A DNA stretch of 64,000 bases from Streptomyces sp. A1136 (GCF_004795055.1 NZ_SSBJ01000015.1:106810-170809), one strand, 5' to 3'. Counted from the stretch's first letter, positions 1-9,900 are shown. Numbers and translations are program-made. The notes: a model not told the origin generated them from the letters alone.

Positions 1-1017
1 CCGGTCGGGGCCGCGTGCGGCGTATCGGCCCGTCCAGATCGTGCGACCCTCGAAGGTCCCCCGCGCTTCTGCCCTGCCCCGGCGAAGCTCCTGCAGAGCC
101 CCAGGGCTGATTCCGAGGTCGGCGGCAAGAGCGTGCACCACCTCCAGGATCTCGGCCAGCTGCTCTCCGGCCGCCGCGGCGGCGGGATCCTCGGCGAGGA
201 GCGCCGTGACCTCCTCCCTCAACGCCTCTCGCAGCCGCGCCCGGTACTCCGCCGGGGCCGCCTCGTACACCTCGGGCTGTCGGCCTTCCGTCTCAAGCAG
301 CCAGGCGGGGATCCGGTCTCGGACCAGCCGGGGCCGCTCCCCCAGCACGTGGGCGATCGCTTCGACAACGTCGGTCGCGATGTGGGTCGGCCAGTAGCTG
401 GACTCCGTCCATGGCCGGCCACCAGAGACCCAGACGCTGTGAATGCCGAGGTCGACCGCGCCTCGCACGTCGGCGTGCGCGGCATCTCCGATCATCCAGG
501 TGGTGCCTCGATCAAGGGCGGGCAGGCCGACCACCTTGGCGGCGGCGTGGAAGATCTCCGGCGACGGCTTCCGGTGTCCGACCGAGCCGGAGATCACCCA
601 CCCGTCTACAAGGCCCGCCAGCCCGGCGTTGCGGATCTTCTCTTCCTGTTGATCACCTCGCCCGTTGGTGACGATCACGCAGGGCACCCCTGCCGCCCTG
701 ACGGCGAGGAGCGATCGGCGGACTGCGTCGTCGAGCGTCACGTGGGCCGCCGGACCCCGGCGCAGGAACCCCAAGATCTTCTCCTCGGAGATGCCGTTCC
801 ATCGCTGCGCGAGGGCAGCCGCGACGGCTGGCCGGGGTGCGTGGCCGCCTTGGTCCAGCTCCATGATCACGTCTGCGTCGTGCTCTGGAAGGCCGTTCTC
901 GGCGAGGAATGCGCTGGCGGTGCGCCTGAATGCGGCGTCCCTGTTGATCAGCGTGTTGTCGAGGTCAACGGCGAGCAGGGAGGCCCGGGGACGAGGGAGG
1001 GCACGCGACGTCGGCAT
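1..1017 (-). CDS. HAD hydrolase fused to a MazG-like domain (partial)
   Basis: The frame runs from an ATG at 1017 to the window edge, so the C-terminus is cut off. Residues about 13-215 form a HAD phosphohydrolase: motif I is DLDNTL, motif II is VTNGRG, a lysine follows in GHRKPSP, and motif IV is MIGDAAHAD. From about residue 235 a second module begins with LVRDRIP and continues with EEYRARL-type and AEILEVVHALA helices ending in a FEGRTIW segment, which is typical of MazG-like or phosphoribosyl-ATP pyrophosphohydrolase-like proteins in actinomycetes. The likely role is nucleotide or phosphate-ester hydrolysis in the cytoplasm. A strong hairpin (1118-1156) separates it from the lysis genes, so it may have its own promoter. 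The domain calls come from motifs; the substrate is unknown. Confidence 0.75.
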   Translation of the reverse strand, partial: MPTSRALPRPRASLLAVDLDNTLINRDAAFRRTASAFLAENGLPEHDADVIMELDQGGHAPRPAVAAALAQRWNGISEEKILGFLRRGPAAHVTLDDAVRRSLLAVRAAGVPCVIVTNGRGDQQEEKIRNAGLAGLVDGWVISGSVGHRKPSPEIFHAAAKVVGLPALDRGTTWMIGDAAHADVRGAVDLGIHSVWVSGGRPWTESSYWPTHIATDVVEAIAHVLGERPRLVRDRIPAWLLETEGRQPEVYEAAPAEYRARLREALREEVTALLAEDPAAAAAGEQLAEILEVVHALAADLGISPGALQELRRGRAEARGTFEGRTIWTGRYAARGPDR

Positions 1018-1117
1018 GAGAGGCAGTATGGCGGCCGACGCCCGCGACGGTCAGGGCATCGGCAAAGGCGACGCCGAGCGGCGACGGGAGCGCTCGGGCG
1101 CGTCTGGCGGGAAGGGG

Positions 1118-1156
1118 CCCGTGGTGCTGTTCACGTCTCGTGAACAGCACCACGGG
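1118..1156. terminator. Perfect 18-bp hairpin, likely terminator
   Basis: Arms 1118-1135 and 1139-1156 are exactly complementary, with a 3-base loop. It has no T-run, as is usual in GC-rich actinophages. It follows the stop of the lysis operon at 1178 and precedes the HAD gene. Confidence 0.75.
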
Positions 1157-1177
1157 GTCGAAGGGACGGACCGGCGG

Positions 1178-1561
1178 TCACTGGCTGGCAGGCGCTGACG
1201 GCGGAGGGCAGCCCTCCTCTCCCGGATCGTCCGGGCATAGCCGGGCCAGCCGCTCGTTCGCGAGGTCGACGGCATCTCGGAGACTGTCGCCGCTGTTGGG
1301 GTACAGCTCGTGCTCAACGCGACCGATGCGGTCCTCGATCCCGCCCATCCGCTCCATGACGCCGGGGCGGCCGGGGACGCCTGGCCGCGCCTCCTCGCCG
1401 TACCAGTCGTCAATGAACTGGTCCACGCGCCGGCCAAGGCGGACTCCGGTCCGTGCGACGCGCCATGCCGCCGTCCCGGCGCCGGCGAGGAGGGTTATCG
1501 CACCGCCCCACACCAGCGCCGTGTCCAGCGCCGGGACTCCGGTCTCAAGCACTGGCGTCAC
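1178..1561 (-). CDS. Single-TM coiled-coil protein of the lysis module (DUF2746-like)
   Basis: The GTG at 1561 overlaps the holin stop codon (GTGA), so I chose this start over a longer frame. The 127-residue product has one hydrophobic segment (ALVWGGAITLLAGAGTAA, about residues 14-31). A charged region follows with a helical, coiled-coil-like stretch (MERMGGIEDRIGRVEHEL) and an acidic, proline-rich tail. Similar small membrane proteins lie beside holins in actinophage lysis cassettes and are often labelled DUF2746 or holin-like. It may be a second holin or a regulator of lysis. The family name is from memory of the pattern and was not searched. Confidence 0.6.
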   Translation of the reverse strand: MTPVLETGVPALDTALVWGGAITLLAGAGTAAWRVARTGVRLGRRVDQFIDDWYGEEARPGVPGRPGVMERMGGIEDRIGRVEHELYPNSGDSLRDAVDLANERLARLCPDDPGEEGCPPPSAPASQ

Positions 1562-1866
1562 GCGGCCTTGACGAAGGCGTCCTGCGCCCGGTGAGCGACG
1601 CCGGTGGGCTTCCACAGGCCGAAGTGCGTGGCCACAGCGACGACGAAATTCACAGCGGTGATGACCAGGGCGTTCCTGGCGCTCCACCCCGGGGTTCCTG
1701 CCGCGAGCTCCACGATGAAGCTGTCGGCCGCCGAGAGCGCGAGGAGGATGACGGCCTTCGTCCCGGGGTGGGTGACGCGGGTGGTGACCAGCCCGACGAG
1801 CACGGGAAGGACGAATGCAGTCAGCAAGCCGTACCAGTAGGCCGCGTCCAGAGTGATGGGGTTCAT
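1558..1866 (-). CDS. Holin
   Basis: This 102-residue protein has three hydrophobic segments (about residues 12-27, 36-53 and 64-82) joined by short charged loops. It has no signal peptide and ends in a basic tail (HRAQDAFVKAA). Its size, membrane pattern and place directly after the endolysin gene fit an actinophage holin, which forms lesions in the membrane and releases the endolysin. The ATG at 1866 follows an AAGGGCC ribosome-binding site. Its stop overlaps the next gene by four bases, so the two are probably translationally coupled. Confidence 0.8.
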   Translation of the reverse strand: MNPITLDAAYWYGLLTAFVLPVLVGLVTTRVTHPGTKAVILLALSAADSFIVELAAGTPGWSARNALVITAVNFVVAVATHFGLWKPTGVAHRAQDAFVKAA

Positions 1867-1882
1867 GAGGGGCCCTTTCTAT

Positions 1883-2803
1883 TCAGGCGACGACGTCGAA
1901 GGAGTGCTTCGCGCCGAGTCGGGTCAGGCTGGTTCGGCCGGGAATGCCGTCCGCCGGCTGTCCGGGCTCGCGGCCCCGGAAGCCACATGCCTCCTGCCAC
2001 TCGCTCATGGCGGTGATGGTGCTGGTGCCGTAGTGGCCGTCCTGGTACCGCTTCGCCAGTAGGCCCTCATCGACAAGGGCAGCCTCCACGGTGATGACCC
2101 CGGCATACGTGACCGGTGTGCCGGCCATCTGCGGGTTGGACCGTGCGGCCTCGATGAGGCGGGACAGCGACACCTTCGGCTTCGTCGGCTGGGGCAGGGG
2201 GCCGGGCGTGGAGTGTCCGAGACGGGCCGCCACCCGGTCCCGCATGGACGCCATGGTGAAGCCCCGCGGGTCCGGCTTCCCCGGCTGCCATTCCAGGTGA
2301 CCGATCACCGAGGCGGCGTTCCAGCCGTGGGCCCGGCAGAGCGCTGCCGCGGTTCGCTCGATCGCGAGAAGCTGTTCGTCGGGCCAGGGGTCGTGCCCGT
2401 CGCCGTAGTTCTCGCACTCGAAGCCGTAGAAGTGCCGGTTGCCGTCGACCGTCGCTTCGTCGTCGGTGGGCAGGGGTCTCTCCGCGATCACGGCGGCCAG
2501 GACGTCCGGGTCGCCCAGGCCGGCGTGGTTGGCACGGCCGTAGCCGATGAGGTGGACGCGGCCGTCCTTCGCGATCATTCCGTGGCAGAGGGGCCCGGGA
2601 AGGCCCTCGTACCCGTCCCACCCGATACGGACGGTGTTGTCCGTACCTCGCGTCACGGTGTGGTGGATCATGATCCCGTGCATGGGGCCCCACGGTCCAC
2701 GGCTGTTGCGGTTGTGCGTACGCCAGCCGTCGAGCTCTACGACGGTCACGCCTTCCGCGCGCAGTGCCGCCAGGAAGCGGTCGTCAGTCAGCGGTGTGGC
2801 CAT
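1883..2803 (-). CDS. Endolysin, N-acetylmuramoyl-L-alanine amidase
   Basis: This 306-residue lysis enzyme should cut the amide bond between muramic acid and the stem peptide. Residues about 35-195 show the Amidase_2/PGRP fold: HGIMIHHTVT carries the first zinc histidines (about 47-48), GFECEN the central strand, and SVIGHLEWQPGKPDP the last histidine and a basic residue. A linker (PGPLPQPTKP) leads to a C-terminal domain of about 90 residues (SLSRLIEAAR to the end) with repeat-like strands that may bind the cell wall. I chose the ATG at 2803 because it overlaps the upstream stop (TGATG); the in-frame extension further upstream is low-complexity and belongs to the repeat region. Confidence 0.92.
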   Translation of the reverse strand: MATPLTDDRFLAALRAEGVTVVELDGWRTHNRNSRGPWGPMHGIMIHHTVTRGTDNTVRIGWDGYEGLPGPLCHGMIAKDGRVHLIGYGRANHAGLGDPDVLAAVIAERPLPTDDEATVDGNRHFYGFECENYGDGHDPWPDEQLLAIERTAAALCRAHGWNAASVIGHLEWQPGKPDPRGFTMASMRDRVAARLGHSTPGPLPQPTKPKVSLSRLIEAARSNPQMAGTPVTYAGVITVEAALVDEGLLAKRYQDGHYGTSTITAMSEWQEACGFRGREPGQPADGIPGRTSLTRLGAKHSFDVVA

Positions 2804-3066
2804 CACGCACGCTCCGGCCAGTGCCACGAGCCGCCGAGGCGGGCGCCTTCGGAGACCACGGACCCGCCGCCCGCCAGCGGGTGGAAGAACGTCCCGGTCG
2901 GGTTGAGGACGGCGAGCCCGACGCGGCCAAGGTTGTCGGCGTCGACCTCGGTGACGACGGCGGCGCGGCAGGCCGGCGGAAACGCCTGGCTGCCGTCCGA
3001 CCGCAGGGGGGTTCCGTGCGAGACGTAGTGGACGATCCGACCGACGGTCGGGGACGGTTGGGACAT
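2803..3066 (-). CDS. Small conserved phage protein upstream of the endolysin
   Basis: The product has 87 residues and I do not recognise its family. The ATG at 3066 has a strong GGAGGAGCG ribosome-binding site, which decides this start. A longer frame opens at 3246, with an ATGA overlap of the tail-tip gene, but its extra codons simply read through the GTCCGGAC palindrome cluster. The protein is compact and soluble, with TEVDADNLGRVGLAVLNPTGTFFHP as a strand-rich centre. Its stop overlaps the endolysin start, so it is co-translated with lysis. It could be a small tail-tip or lysis accessory protein. Confidence 0.7.
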   Translation of the reverse strand: MSQPSPTVGRIVHYVSHGTPLRSDGSQAFPPACRAAVVTEVDADNLGRVGLAVLNPTGTFFHPLAGGGSVVSEGARLGGSWHWPERA

Positions 3067-3083
3067 CGCTCCTCCAAGAGGGC

Positions 3084-3212
3084 TCGGACACTGTCCGGAC
3101 ACCGTCCGGACAGGGGATTCGGTTGTGTCCGGACGGTGTCCGGACATCCGAGGCTGAGGGCCGTGACCTGGGCGGACATCGTCCGGACACGGCGCGGACA
3201 CCGGGTGTCCGA
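3084..3212. repeat. GTCCGGAC palindrome cluster 1
   Basis: Five GTCCGGAC palindromes and several half-sites sit between the tail-tip gene and the small gene at 2803-3066. They occur as pairs such as TGTCCGGAC next to ACCGTCCGGACA. The same motif is clustered near 18.2, 47.1, 58.1, 58.8 and 60.1 kb. Confidence 0.85.
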
Positions 3213-3242
3213 GGTAGGGGACGGCGACCATGCGCGGCCCGG

Positions 3243-4220
3243 TCATCCGTACAGCTCGACAATCACGATGCCGCCGCCGCCCGCCTGGCCCGCCTGTGCG
3301 GCGCCGTTCGCGGAGACGGATCCACCGCCCCCTCCGCCGTAGCCGCGCGGCTGGTTGCCGACGCCCGCGGTGGCACGTGCGGCGCCGCCCTGGCCGAGGT
3401 GCGAGTCACCGCCCGAGCCGCCGATGCCGGCGCTTCCCGTCAGTCGGATGGCGCCGCCCGAGGAGCCGCCGCCCAGGTTCAGGTATCCGCCGGTGCCCGG
3501 ACCGGGGCCCACGGTGCCGCTCACGGTGGTACCGGTTGCGCCGGTGGCCATGCCCGTTCCTCCGGCAGGGCCACCGAGCGCCGTCAGAAGCGCGCCGAAG
3601 CTGGAGTTGCCGCCGTTTCCGGCCGCCCCATTCGCAGCGGCACCCGCCGTGCCACCGGCACCGACGGTGATGGTCTCCGAGGCCCCGAGCGCGGCGACGT
3701 CGATCAGCCGCTCGCCGTAGCCGCCGCCCGCGCCGCCCGCTCGCCAGATCGACTCGCTCGCGGCGGCTGACGCACCCGCCGACCCACCACCGCCCGCCTG
3801 GACCTTGACCAGGACCCTGGCCAGCCACGGGTACGTGGCCTTCGTGAAGTTGACGGTGCCGGGCGCGGTGTACGTGAGGACCTGCCGCAGCCCCATGGAG
3901 CCGGGAATCAGGCAGAGCTTGCCCTCGCCGTCCGTCTGGAAGTAGGTGGCGCACACGGCGAGTGGGCCGCCACTGCCGGAGTAGACGTAGAAGCCGTTGT
4001 CCGATCCGAAGCCCGCCGCGTTCCCGGGGTCAGCGGACACGTGGACGCTGACCGTCCCTGTGCCGGGGTCGTAGGTGATTCCCGCTCCGGCGGTGAGCAG
4101 CGCGGCCCTGTTGACGCCCACCGTGAACGGGCTGACCGCGCTTCCGTTGCCGGTCACCGTCACGGGGCTCGCACCCACCACGGCACAGGCACATCCGCCC
4201 TGGCATCCGCACCTGGCCAT
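3243..4220 (-). CDS. Glycine-rich tail tip/fibre protein
   Basis: This 325-residue protein has a cysteine-rich N-terminus (MARCGCQGGCACAVV), a strand-rich middle (VTYTAPGTVNFTKATYPWLARV-type segment near residue 110-130) and a C-terminal half dominated by Gly, Ala, Ser and Thr that ends GGGGIVIVELYG. The order 'SWTVP/FTKP...VRVKVQAGGGGSG...' followed by Gly-rich blocks is typical of phage Gly-rich receptor-binding or tail appendage domains. It lies at the distal end of the tail operon, after the minor tail proteins, which fits a host-contact role. The start has a GAAGGAG ribosome-binding site. Confidence 0.75.
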   Translation of the reverse strand: MARCGCQGGCACAVVGASPVTVTGNGSAVSPFTVGVNRAALLTAGAGITYDPGTGTVSVHVSADPGNAAGFGSDNGFYVYSGSGGPLAVCATYFQTDGEGKLCLIPGSMGLRQVLTYTAPGTVNFTKATYPWLARVLVKVQAGGGGSAGASAAASESIWRAGGAGGGYGERLIDVAALGASETITVGAGGTAGAAANGAAGNGGNSSFGALLTALGGPAGGTGMATGATGTTVSGTVGPGPGTGGYLNLGGGSSGGAIRLTGSAGIGGSGGDSHLGQGGAARATAGVGNQPRGYGGGGGGSVSANGAAQAGQAGGGGIVIVELYG

Positions 4221-4223
4221 CGC

Positions 4224-4505
4224 CTACTCCTTCTTCTGTGTGTCGGTCCCGCCGTCGGCGGGTGTCTCCTCGGCGACCGGGCAGGTGCACGCACCGACGC
4301 AGCCGCACGCCAGCACCTCCCGCACCTGCTCGCCGGGTGGTGCGGTGAGGTCCACCTGGACCTGGCGGCCGTCGATGAAGCCGACGCCGACCGGCCCGAC
4401 CATCGCCGCCGCGGGGGCCTGTACGGCGCGGCCGAGGACCCGCTGAGCGGCCGTCATCGCGCGCAGCGGGCGTTGAGCCGCGCGCTGTCCTGGGACTGGG
4501 CTCAC
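4224..4505 (-). CDS. Small Cys-rich tail-module protein
   Basis: This 93-residue protein starts with a GTG at 4505. I do not recognise it. It has a basic N-terminus with Gln and Arg, a central strand segment (VGVGFIDGRQVQVDLTAPP), and a CGCVGACTCPVAE cysteine cluster before an acidic tail. The cluster resembles the Cys-rich N-terminus of the neighbouring tail-tip protein, so both may bind metal or form disulfides in the virion. It lies tightly between two tail genes. Confidence 0.6.
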   Translation of the reverse strand: MSPVPGQRAAQRPLRAMTAAQRVLGRAVQAPAAAMVGPVGVGFIDGRQVQVDLTAPPGEQVREVLACGCVGACTCPVAEETPADGGTDTQKKE

Positions 4506-4518
4506 GTGGACCTCCTGG

Positions 4519-5670
4519 TCACGGTGGGGGTGAGGTGAACGGGTAGCCGATCGGCACGAGGGAGATTCCGACGTCCTCGCCGGTGTCGCTCCACTCGACC
4601 TCGACGTCGGACAGCCGGTATGGCTGGGTGACCGCCATGCACATTTCGGGGGCGGCCACGTCGATCCGGACGCCGGCGACGAGCTGCCGCATGGTGACCG
4701 GCGCGGTCACCGCCAGCCGCGCCCCATCGGGGACGCGCAGCGATGTCGGCACCGGGTTCCGGCCCGGGTAGGTGCCCCGGGCGATCTGCCAGAGGTCGTA
4801 GGCGGTCAACCCCTCGGCTTGGGTGCGGATCAGGGTGTCCAGGCGGCCGTAGGCGGCCGACACGACGCCGGACACGCCGTACTGCGTGTTGGCGATCTCC
4901 TGGTCGTTCTGGTTCGTGACCCACACCAGCGACGCTGCGGCGGCACCGTCCCGGACGATCTCGATGTCCCCGGTGAAGCTGTCGAGGCCGAGTCGGGCCT
5001 GCGCCGGGTCTGAGACCGTCTGCGGGCGGCCGAGGAGCAGAGCACGGCCGACGGTCGTGTACTCCAGGCCGCGGGGCACCAGCTCGTCGTCCAGGATCTG
5101 GAGGATCGGCACGATCCAGACGTTGGTGTCCGCAGACCCGTCCTTCTCGAACCTGGCCACCGTGGGGTCGTCCTGGCGGGTGATGTAGTCCAGCATCCGG
5201 GGCCAGTCCGGCGAGGACGCGAACAGGCCACCTTCCAGGTTCAACCTGATGATCGTCTCCGCGATCTCCTGGATGGGCCCCTGGTGCATCGAGTCCGCCG
5301 GGTTGGTCGACACGTAGCGCAGCAGCGTGGTGTTGTTCGTCCGGCCCAACCACTCGACGACGTCGCGGGCCTCCACGACGAAGGCCGTCCGCTTCTCGGT
5401 GACCCGCAGCACGGGGCCCTGCCAGACCAGCTCGGAGTCCCGGTAGATCGTCAGCTCGTGGACGTACGGCTCGATCTGCCCGAGCTTCCCGCAGCAGTCC
5501 GCACCCGCGGTGCCCTTGGCGATCGTGATCGTCGCCTCGGACAGGTCGTTGATCGTGCGCGTCCAGCGCACCGACGTCAGCGACGACCCGGACGGCGAAG
5601 TGAACGGCAGCGACCCGCCCCGCCAGTGGATGACCGCCCGGTACTCCTGGGCGCAACCGAGCTGTGCCAT
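4519..5670 (-). CDS. Minor tail protein (Tal/Gp37-like baseplate protein)
   Basis: This 383-residue protein begins with a TGATG overlap at 5670. The N-terminal part (WRGGSLPFTSPSGSSL then SVRWTRTINDLSEATITI) resembles the start of siphovirus tail-hub proteins. It contains AFVVEARDVVEWLGRT and WVTNQNDQE segments and a C-terminal strand-rich part (RLSDVEVEWSDTGEDVGISL). Proteins of this size two genes after the tape measure usually form the distal tail hub. The ReqiPepy6 Gp37-like family is a candidate; that assignment is inference. Confidence 0.7.
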   Translation of the reverse strand: MAQLGCAQEYRAVIHWRGGSLPFTSPSGSSLTSVRWTRTINDLSEATITIAKGTAGADCCGKLGQIEPYVHELTIYRDSELVWQGPVLRVTEKRTAFVVEARDVVEWLGRTNNTTLLRYVSTNPADSMHQGPIQEIAETIIRLNLEGGLFASSPDWPRMLDYITRQDDPTVARFEKDGSADTNVWIVPILQILDDELVPRGLEYTTVGRALLLGRPQTVSDPAQARLGLDSFTGDIEIVRDGAAAASLVWVTNQNDQEIANTQYGVSGVVSAAYGRLDTLIRTQAEGLTAYDLWQIARGTYPGRNPVPTSLRVPDGARLAVTAPVTMRQLVAGVRIDVAAPEMCMAVTQPYRLSDVEVEWSDTGEDVGISLVPIGYPFTSPPP

Positions 5671-6911
5671 CAGCCCACATCCGATCGGGGAACGAGGAGG
5701 ACCCTCGCGCGGGCGTTGGCGGACGTCGTCGCGGACGTCGACAGGATCTCGATGCACACACCCGTGGGGCACGAGAAGATCGGCCACTCGAACGAACCGC
5801 CCTGGGGGCCGTACAGGACGGGAGTGCTCGTCGCCGAGTCGAGCGAACCGGAATTGCACTCGACCTCGGCGAGCTGGGTGCGGCCGTCCACGATGAGCTT
5901 CGAGTTGGCGGGCAGGTAGGGGATCTGGATGTCGGTGCAGGCGCCGCAGGGGTCCGCGACCTCCATGCAGTTGGTGCCGAGGGGGTTGGCCCAGAAGCGA
6001 ACGATGAGCCTCCGCAGGGCCAGTGACCCGGTGTCCAGCTCCAGCACGGGCACGGTCTCCAGCCACTCCGGCTGGTCGACCGGGGCAAGCGCGATCACGG
6101 ACCGCCGGAACTGGGCCGAGCCCGTCGGGTAGCAGGCGTCCACGGGAACAGGCGCCCGGAACGGCAGCGGCGGTGTCGGGCACAGCGGATCCTCGAGGCA
6201 GCCCTCCGCCTCGACGCAGTCCTCGTAGATCTCGTCCGGGTCGAGGGTCACCAGGGCGCCACTGGCGAGGTTCACCCAGTTCGTGAGGGTCTGGAGTGGC
6301 TCCCGGTAGATCCAGGGGATGGCCGCGGCGAGGGTGAACGTGGCTTCGGCGATGATCCCTTCCGGGAGATGCCGCGCCGAAGTGAGCTGGGGGCCGTTGA
6401 GGAGGCCGACGCCGTACAAGTGGCGCAGTTCACCGGTGCCGTCACCGGTCGGGCAGGAGGCGAACGTGCCCAGCTCCGCGCCCTGGCAGCCGCCCCCGCA
6501 AGCGGCGCCCTGGAGTGCGGCGGACAGCCACTCCAGGGCGTAGGAGAGGGCGGCGTCGTCCAGGACCAAGAGGAGAACGGTGTAGGTGACCTCTCGGTGG
6601 GAGCGCCGGCCGACGCCGAGCGCCGCACCGTCGCCCACGAGCTGCACAGGGTCGCGGGAGAGCGTGGACCGGGAGAATCCGACGACATCGAGACCCATCA
6701 CGCCGAGGAACCGGCCGCTCTCCGGGACGGCCGGGTCGTACCAGGGGGCCTCGTCGGTGATCGGGTCCGTGTACGGGGGGTCGTTGACGGCCGCGGGGAT
6801 ACCCGGACAGGAATCGCAGTCCGTGAGCAGGCATGCGCTCCGGGCGTAGACGGATGCCCTGGCGGAGTTGATGATCTCCGTGCATCCGAAGTCTGCGTAG
6901 TCGCTGATCAC
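5670..6911 (-). CDS. Minor tail protein, Cys-rich
   Basis: This 413-residue protein is directly downstream of the tape measure gene (GTG start at 6911, one base after the TMP stop). It is rich in cysteine, with motifs such as CLLTDCDSCPG near residue 28, ACGGGCQGAE near 140 and CGACTDIQ near 335. The position is that of a distal tail protein (Dit-like) or tail adaptor. The N-terminal half contains REVTYTVLLLVLDDAALSYALEW, which is compatible with a tail-tube-like strand/helix fold. Function is from position; the exact family is not recognised. Confidence 0.7.
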   Translation of the reverse strand: MISDYADFGCTEIINSARASVYARSACLLTDCDSCPGIPAAVNDPPYTDPITDEAPWYDPAVPESGRFLGVMGLDVVGFSRSTLSRDPVQLVGDGAALGVGRRSHREVTYTVLLLVLDDAALSYALEWLSAALQGAACGGGCQGAELGTFASCPTGDGTGELRHLYGVGLLNGPQLTSARHLPEGIIAEATFTLAAAIPWIYREPLQTLTNWVNLASGALVTLDPDEIYEDCVEAEGCLEDPLCPTPPLPFRAPVPVDACYPTGSAQFRRSVIALAPVDQPEWLETVPVLELDTGSLALRRLIVRFWANPLGTNCMEVADPCGACTDIQIPYLPANSKLIVDGRTQLAEVECNSGSLDSATSTPVLYGPQGGSFEWPIFSCPTGVCIEILSTSATTSANARARVLLVPRSDVG

Positions 6912-6912
6912 G

Positions 6913-9900
6913 TCATACCCCCGCCGCTCGGGCCAGCTGGCCGTAAAGGTGCTCGGCGAGGACGCCGGGGTCCTGCGCGGTCGTGGTGATGTTCCAGTTG
7001 TGGATGACCTGCCGACTTCCGCCTGTGTCCGTGCCCTTGGCGGCGGACGGGATAGCGCCTCGCCTGGCCAGGAGGTCCAGCAGACCGGACTTCTGCGCGA
7101 GTTCCACGGTCCGGGCGGGCCTGGTGAGCGGCAGGACCACCTCCTTGCCGGCCTCGCCGATCAGGGCGGCCGTCGGGCTCGTGACGATGCCGCCGTTGGC
7201 GAAGGGCAGGAGAGCCCGCACCGACGACGGAAGTCCGCTCTTGATCTTCGAGACGATGCGCCCGCCGATGTCGCCGAGGGTGGCGACGATGCGGCCCGGC
7301 AGGGTGGAAAACAGGCTCACCACGGAAGAGATGAGCGAGGAGACCGCGCTCCGCGCGCTGCCGACCGCGCTGCTGAACGCGGACCCGATCCGGGAGCCGA
7401 CCGAGGACAGCGCCGAGCCGATCCTGCCGGGCAGGCCGGAGAAGAAGCTCACGACGGACGAGCCGGCTGACTGGGCGGCGGACAGCGCCGAGGAGCCGGC
7501 GGACACGAAGAGGCTCCGTACGCGGCCGGGGAGCGCGGCGAGCGCCGACCCGACGCGGCCGGGCAGTTGCGAGAAGAACGTCCCGGTCTGGGTGAGGAAC
7601 GAGGTCGTCGCGGTTCGGGCCGAGTTGAACGCGCTGGTGAAGGCGGCCATCATCCGCGAGCCCAAGGAGATCAGCGCGTTGTAGACCCGGCCGGGCAGCA
7701 CCGTGAAGACGAAGATGATGCCGGCGAGGGCGGTAAGCAGGGCGATGCCGACAGCCGCGACCGCGTTGACGAAGGCGCTGACCAGCAGGCCGGGGAGCGC
7801 GACCAGCGCGGAGAGGATCATCCCCGGCAGCCGGGTGAAGAACCCGACGACCGCCTGGAAACCGGCGGCCAGCGTCGACCCGAGCGAGACGAACAGGCTC
7901 GTGAAGAACGAGCCGATCGTGGACGCCAGCGACGACAGCCCCCCAATGATCAACTGAGGCAGGGAGACGATGAAGTTGACGACCGACGTCAGACCGGTCG
8001 CCAGGCCCGTCAGCACCGACACCACCCCGGAGAGGACCGGGACGACGGCGCTGATCGTCAGCCACGACAGGAACCCCGCAGCGATCTGGAGGATCGGCGC
8101 AGCGATCCTGATCATCAGTGAGACCAACGGCACCAACGCCGCGATCAGGCCGGCGATCGGCGGCAGCAGCGGCACCAGCGCGCCGACCAGCGCGTTGAAC
8201 GCGTCAACGATCGGCGGCAGGACCGGCAGCAGCGCCAGGAGGATCTGGGAGACCAGCGGCGCCAGCGCGGCCACCACGGTCGTCGCCGCCTTCCCGATGC
8301 TGACCAGGAGCGGCGCCAGACCCTTCGCCGCGTCGCCGAGCGCGGCACCGAGCGCCGCCGCGACCTGCGACAGAACCGGGATCAGCGGCGAGATCGCGCC
8401 GAGGAGCCCGGTGACGATCCCGACCAACGGGCCGAGGAGGGGAACGACGATCTGGACGGCCGCGCCCAGCACGGTGCCGAGGAGCTGGGCGAGCTGTGCG
8501 ATGACCGGGGCCAGGGCGCCCGCGAGCGCGGCCACCAGCGGCCCGACGGCGGCGACGAGCTGCCCGAGCGCCGGAACGATACTGCCCGTCAGGATCGGGA
8601 CGAGCTGACCGATCAGCGGCAGGATCGCCGCGAGCGCGGCCCCAAGCGACTGGCCGAGCTGCGCCGCGACCGGCCCCAGCGCGGCGAACAAACCCTGGAA
8701 CGCGGCCGTCAGACCGGGGATCAGCGGCAGCAGGGTGCTGGTGATCGCCGCGATCACCGGCGTCAGTGCGGCGGCGACCGTCGACAGCGCGCCCCCGAGC
8801 ACCGACGAGAAAAGCTGGGCGAGCTGGGTGACCAGCGGCAGGAGCGGCTGGATCGCCGTCCGCACGGCGCCGATGATCTGCGTCAGCGCGCCGAGGGAGC
8901 CGCCCCCGCCGGCCGCGAGCGCCCCGAAGACGTCCCCGATCAGCCCGCCGACCTGGACGACCAGGGAGCCGAGCTGCTTGAAGATGCCGAGCGCGCCCTG
9001 AACCCAGGCAACGGTTTGCCCGCTCTGCGCCGTCTGCTGGAGGAACGTGCCGAGCCGGACCCCGAGGTTCGCGATGGCGTTGCCGGTCTGCGCCCCGAAC
9101 GCCTGCGCAACGGCACCCGCGACCTGGGTGAGGCCGGAGATGACGGGCCCGATCGCTGCGGCGAGCCCGCTAGTTGCCTGAGTGGTCCCGGTCAGGACGT
9201 TCTTGATCGCCCCGATGCCGGTGGCGGTCTTGAGGAAGTTCGCTACCCGCTCGGCGGCCAGTCCGAAGTTCCCGGCGATGGCCGACAGCCCCGACCTCAG
9301 CGGGCCGCCGAGGGCCTGCGCGACGCCTGTGATCTGCCCCTGGAGCGGCTTGAAGAACGCGTCCTGGACGCTGCTCTTGAGGGCGTCGAACTGGGGCTTG
9401 AGGGCGCGGACCTCCAGCGCCGCCTTCTGGGCGGCCGGAGACAGCCCCTCCAGGGCCTTGGTGAACTTCTTCGCGTCGTCGCCGAGCGCCGCGCCGAACG
9501 CGTCGCTGACCCCGGACAGAGCCAGCTTCAACGCGGCGTTCGCCGCAATGAGCCCGCCGATCGCGGCCGGGGCCGCCGCGACGATCCCGATTGCCGGGGC
9601 GAGAGACGCCGCGAAGGACGCGATGCCGGCTCCCGCGCTGAGCGCCGCGCCGCCGATCGCCGCGAACTTGAGACCCCCGGTGAGGACGCCGCCGACACCG
9701 CTGGCCAGCTTCGCCAGGCCGCGCAGCGCCCGCGTGAACCCGTTGACGTCGGGGTTCACCGGCACCGACAGGGTCGGCACGTTGTGCGCGCGCAGCCGCG
9801 CGTCGAACCCCGTCAGGTCGGGGACGACCGTGACCTCGAACTCCTCGCCGGCGAGGATGGCCCGGATGCGCTCGACGAACCCCGTCAGGTCCGGAGCAAC

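Noticed and set aside
3084..3212. GTCCGGAC cluster as a CRISPR array
   Set aside because: The units are too short and irregularly spaced, there are no unique spacers of constant length, and no cas genes are present.
3066..3246. An N-terminal extension of the 2803-3066 gene starting at 3246
   Set aside because: The extension only translates the palindrome cluster; the strong ribosome-binding site lies before the ATG at 3066.
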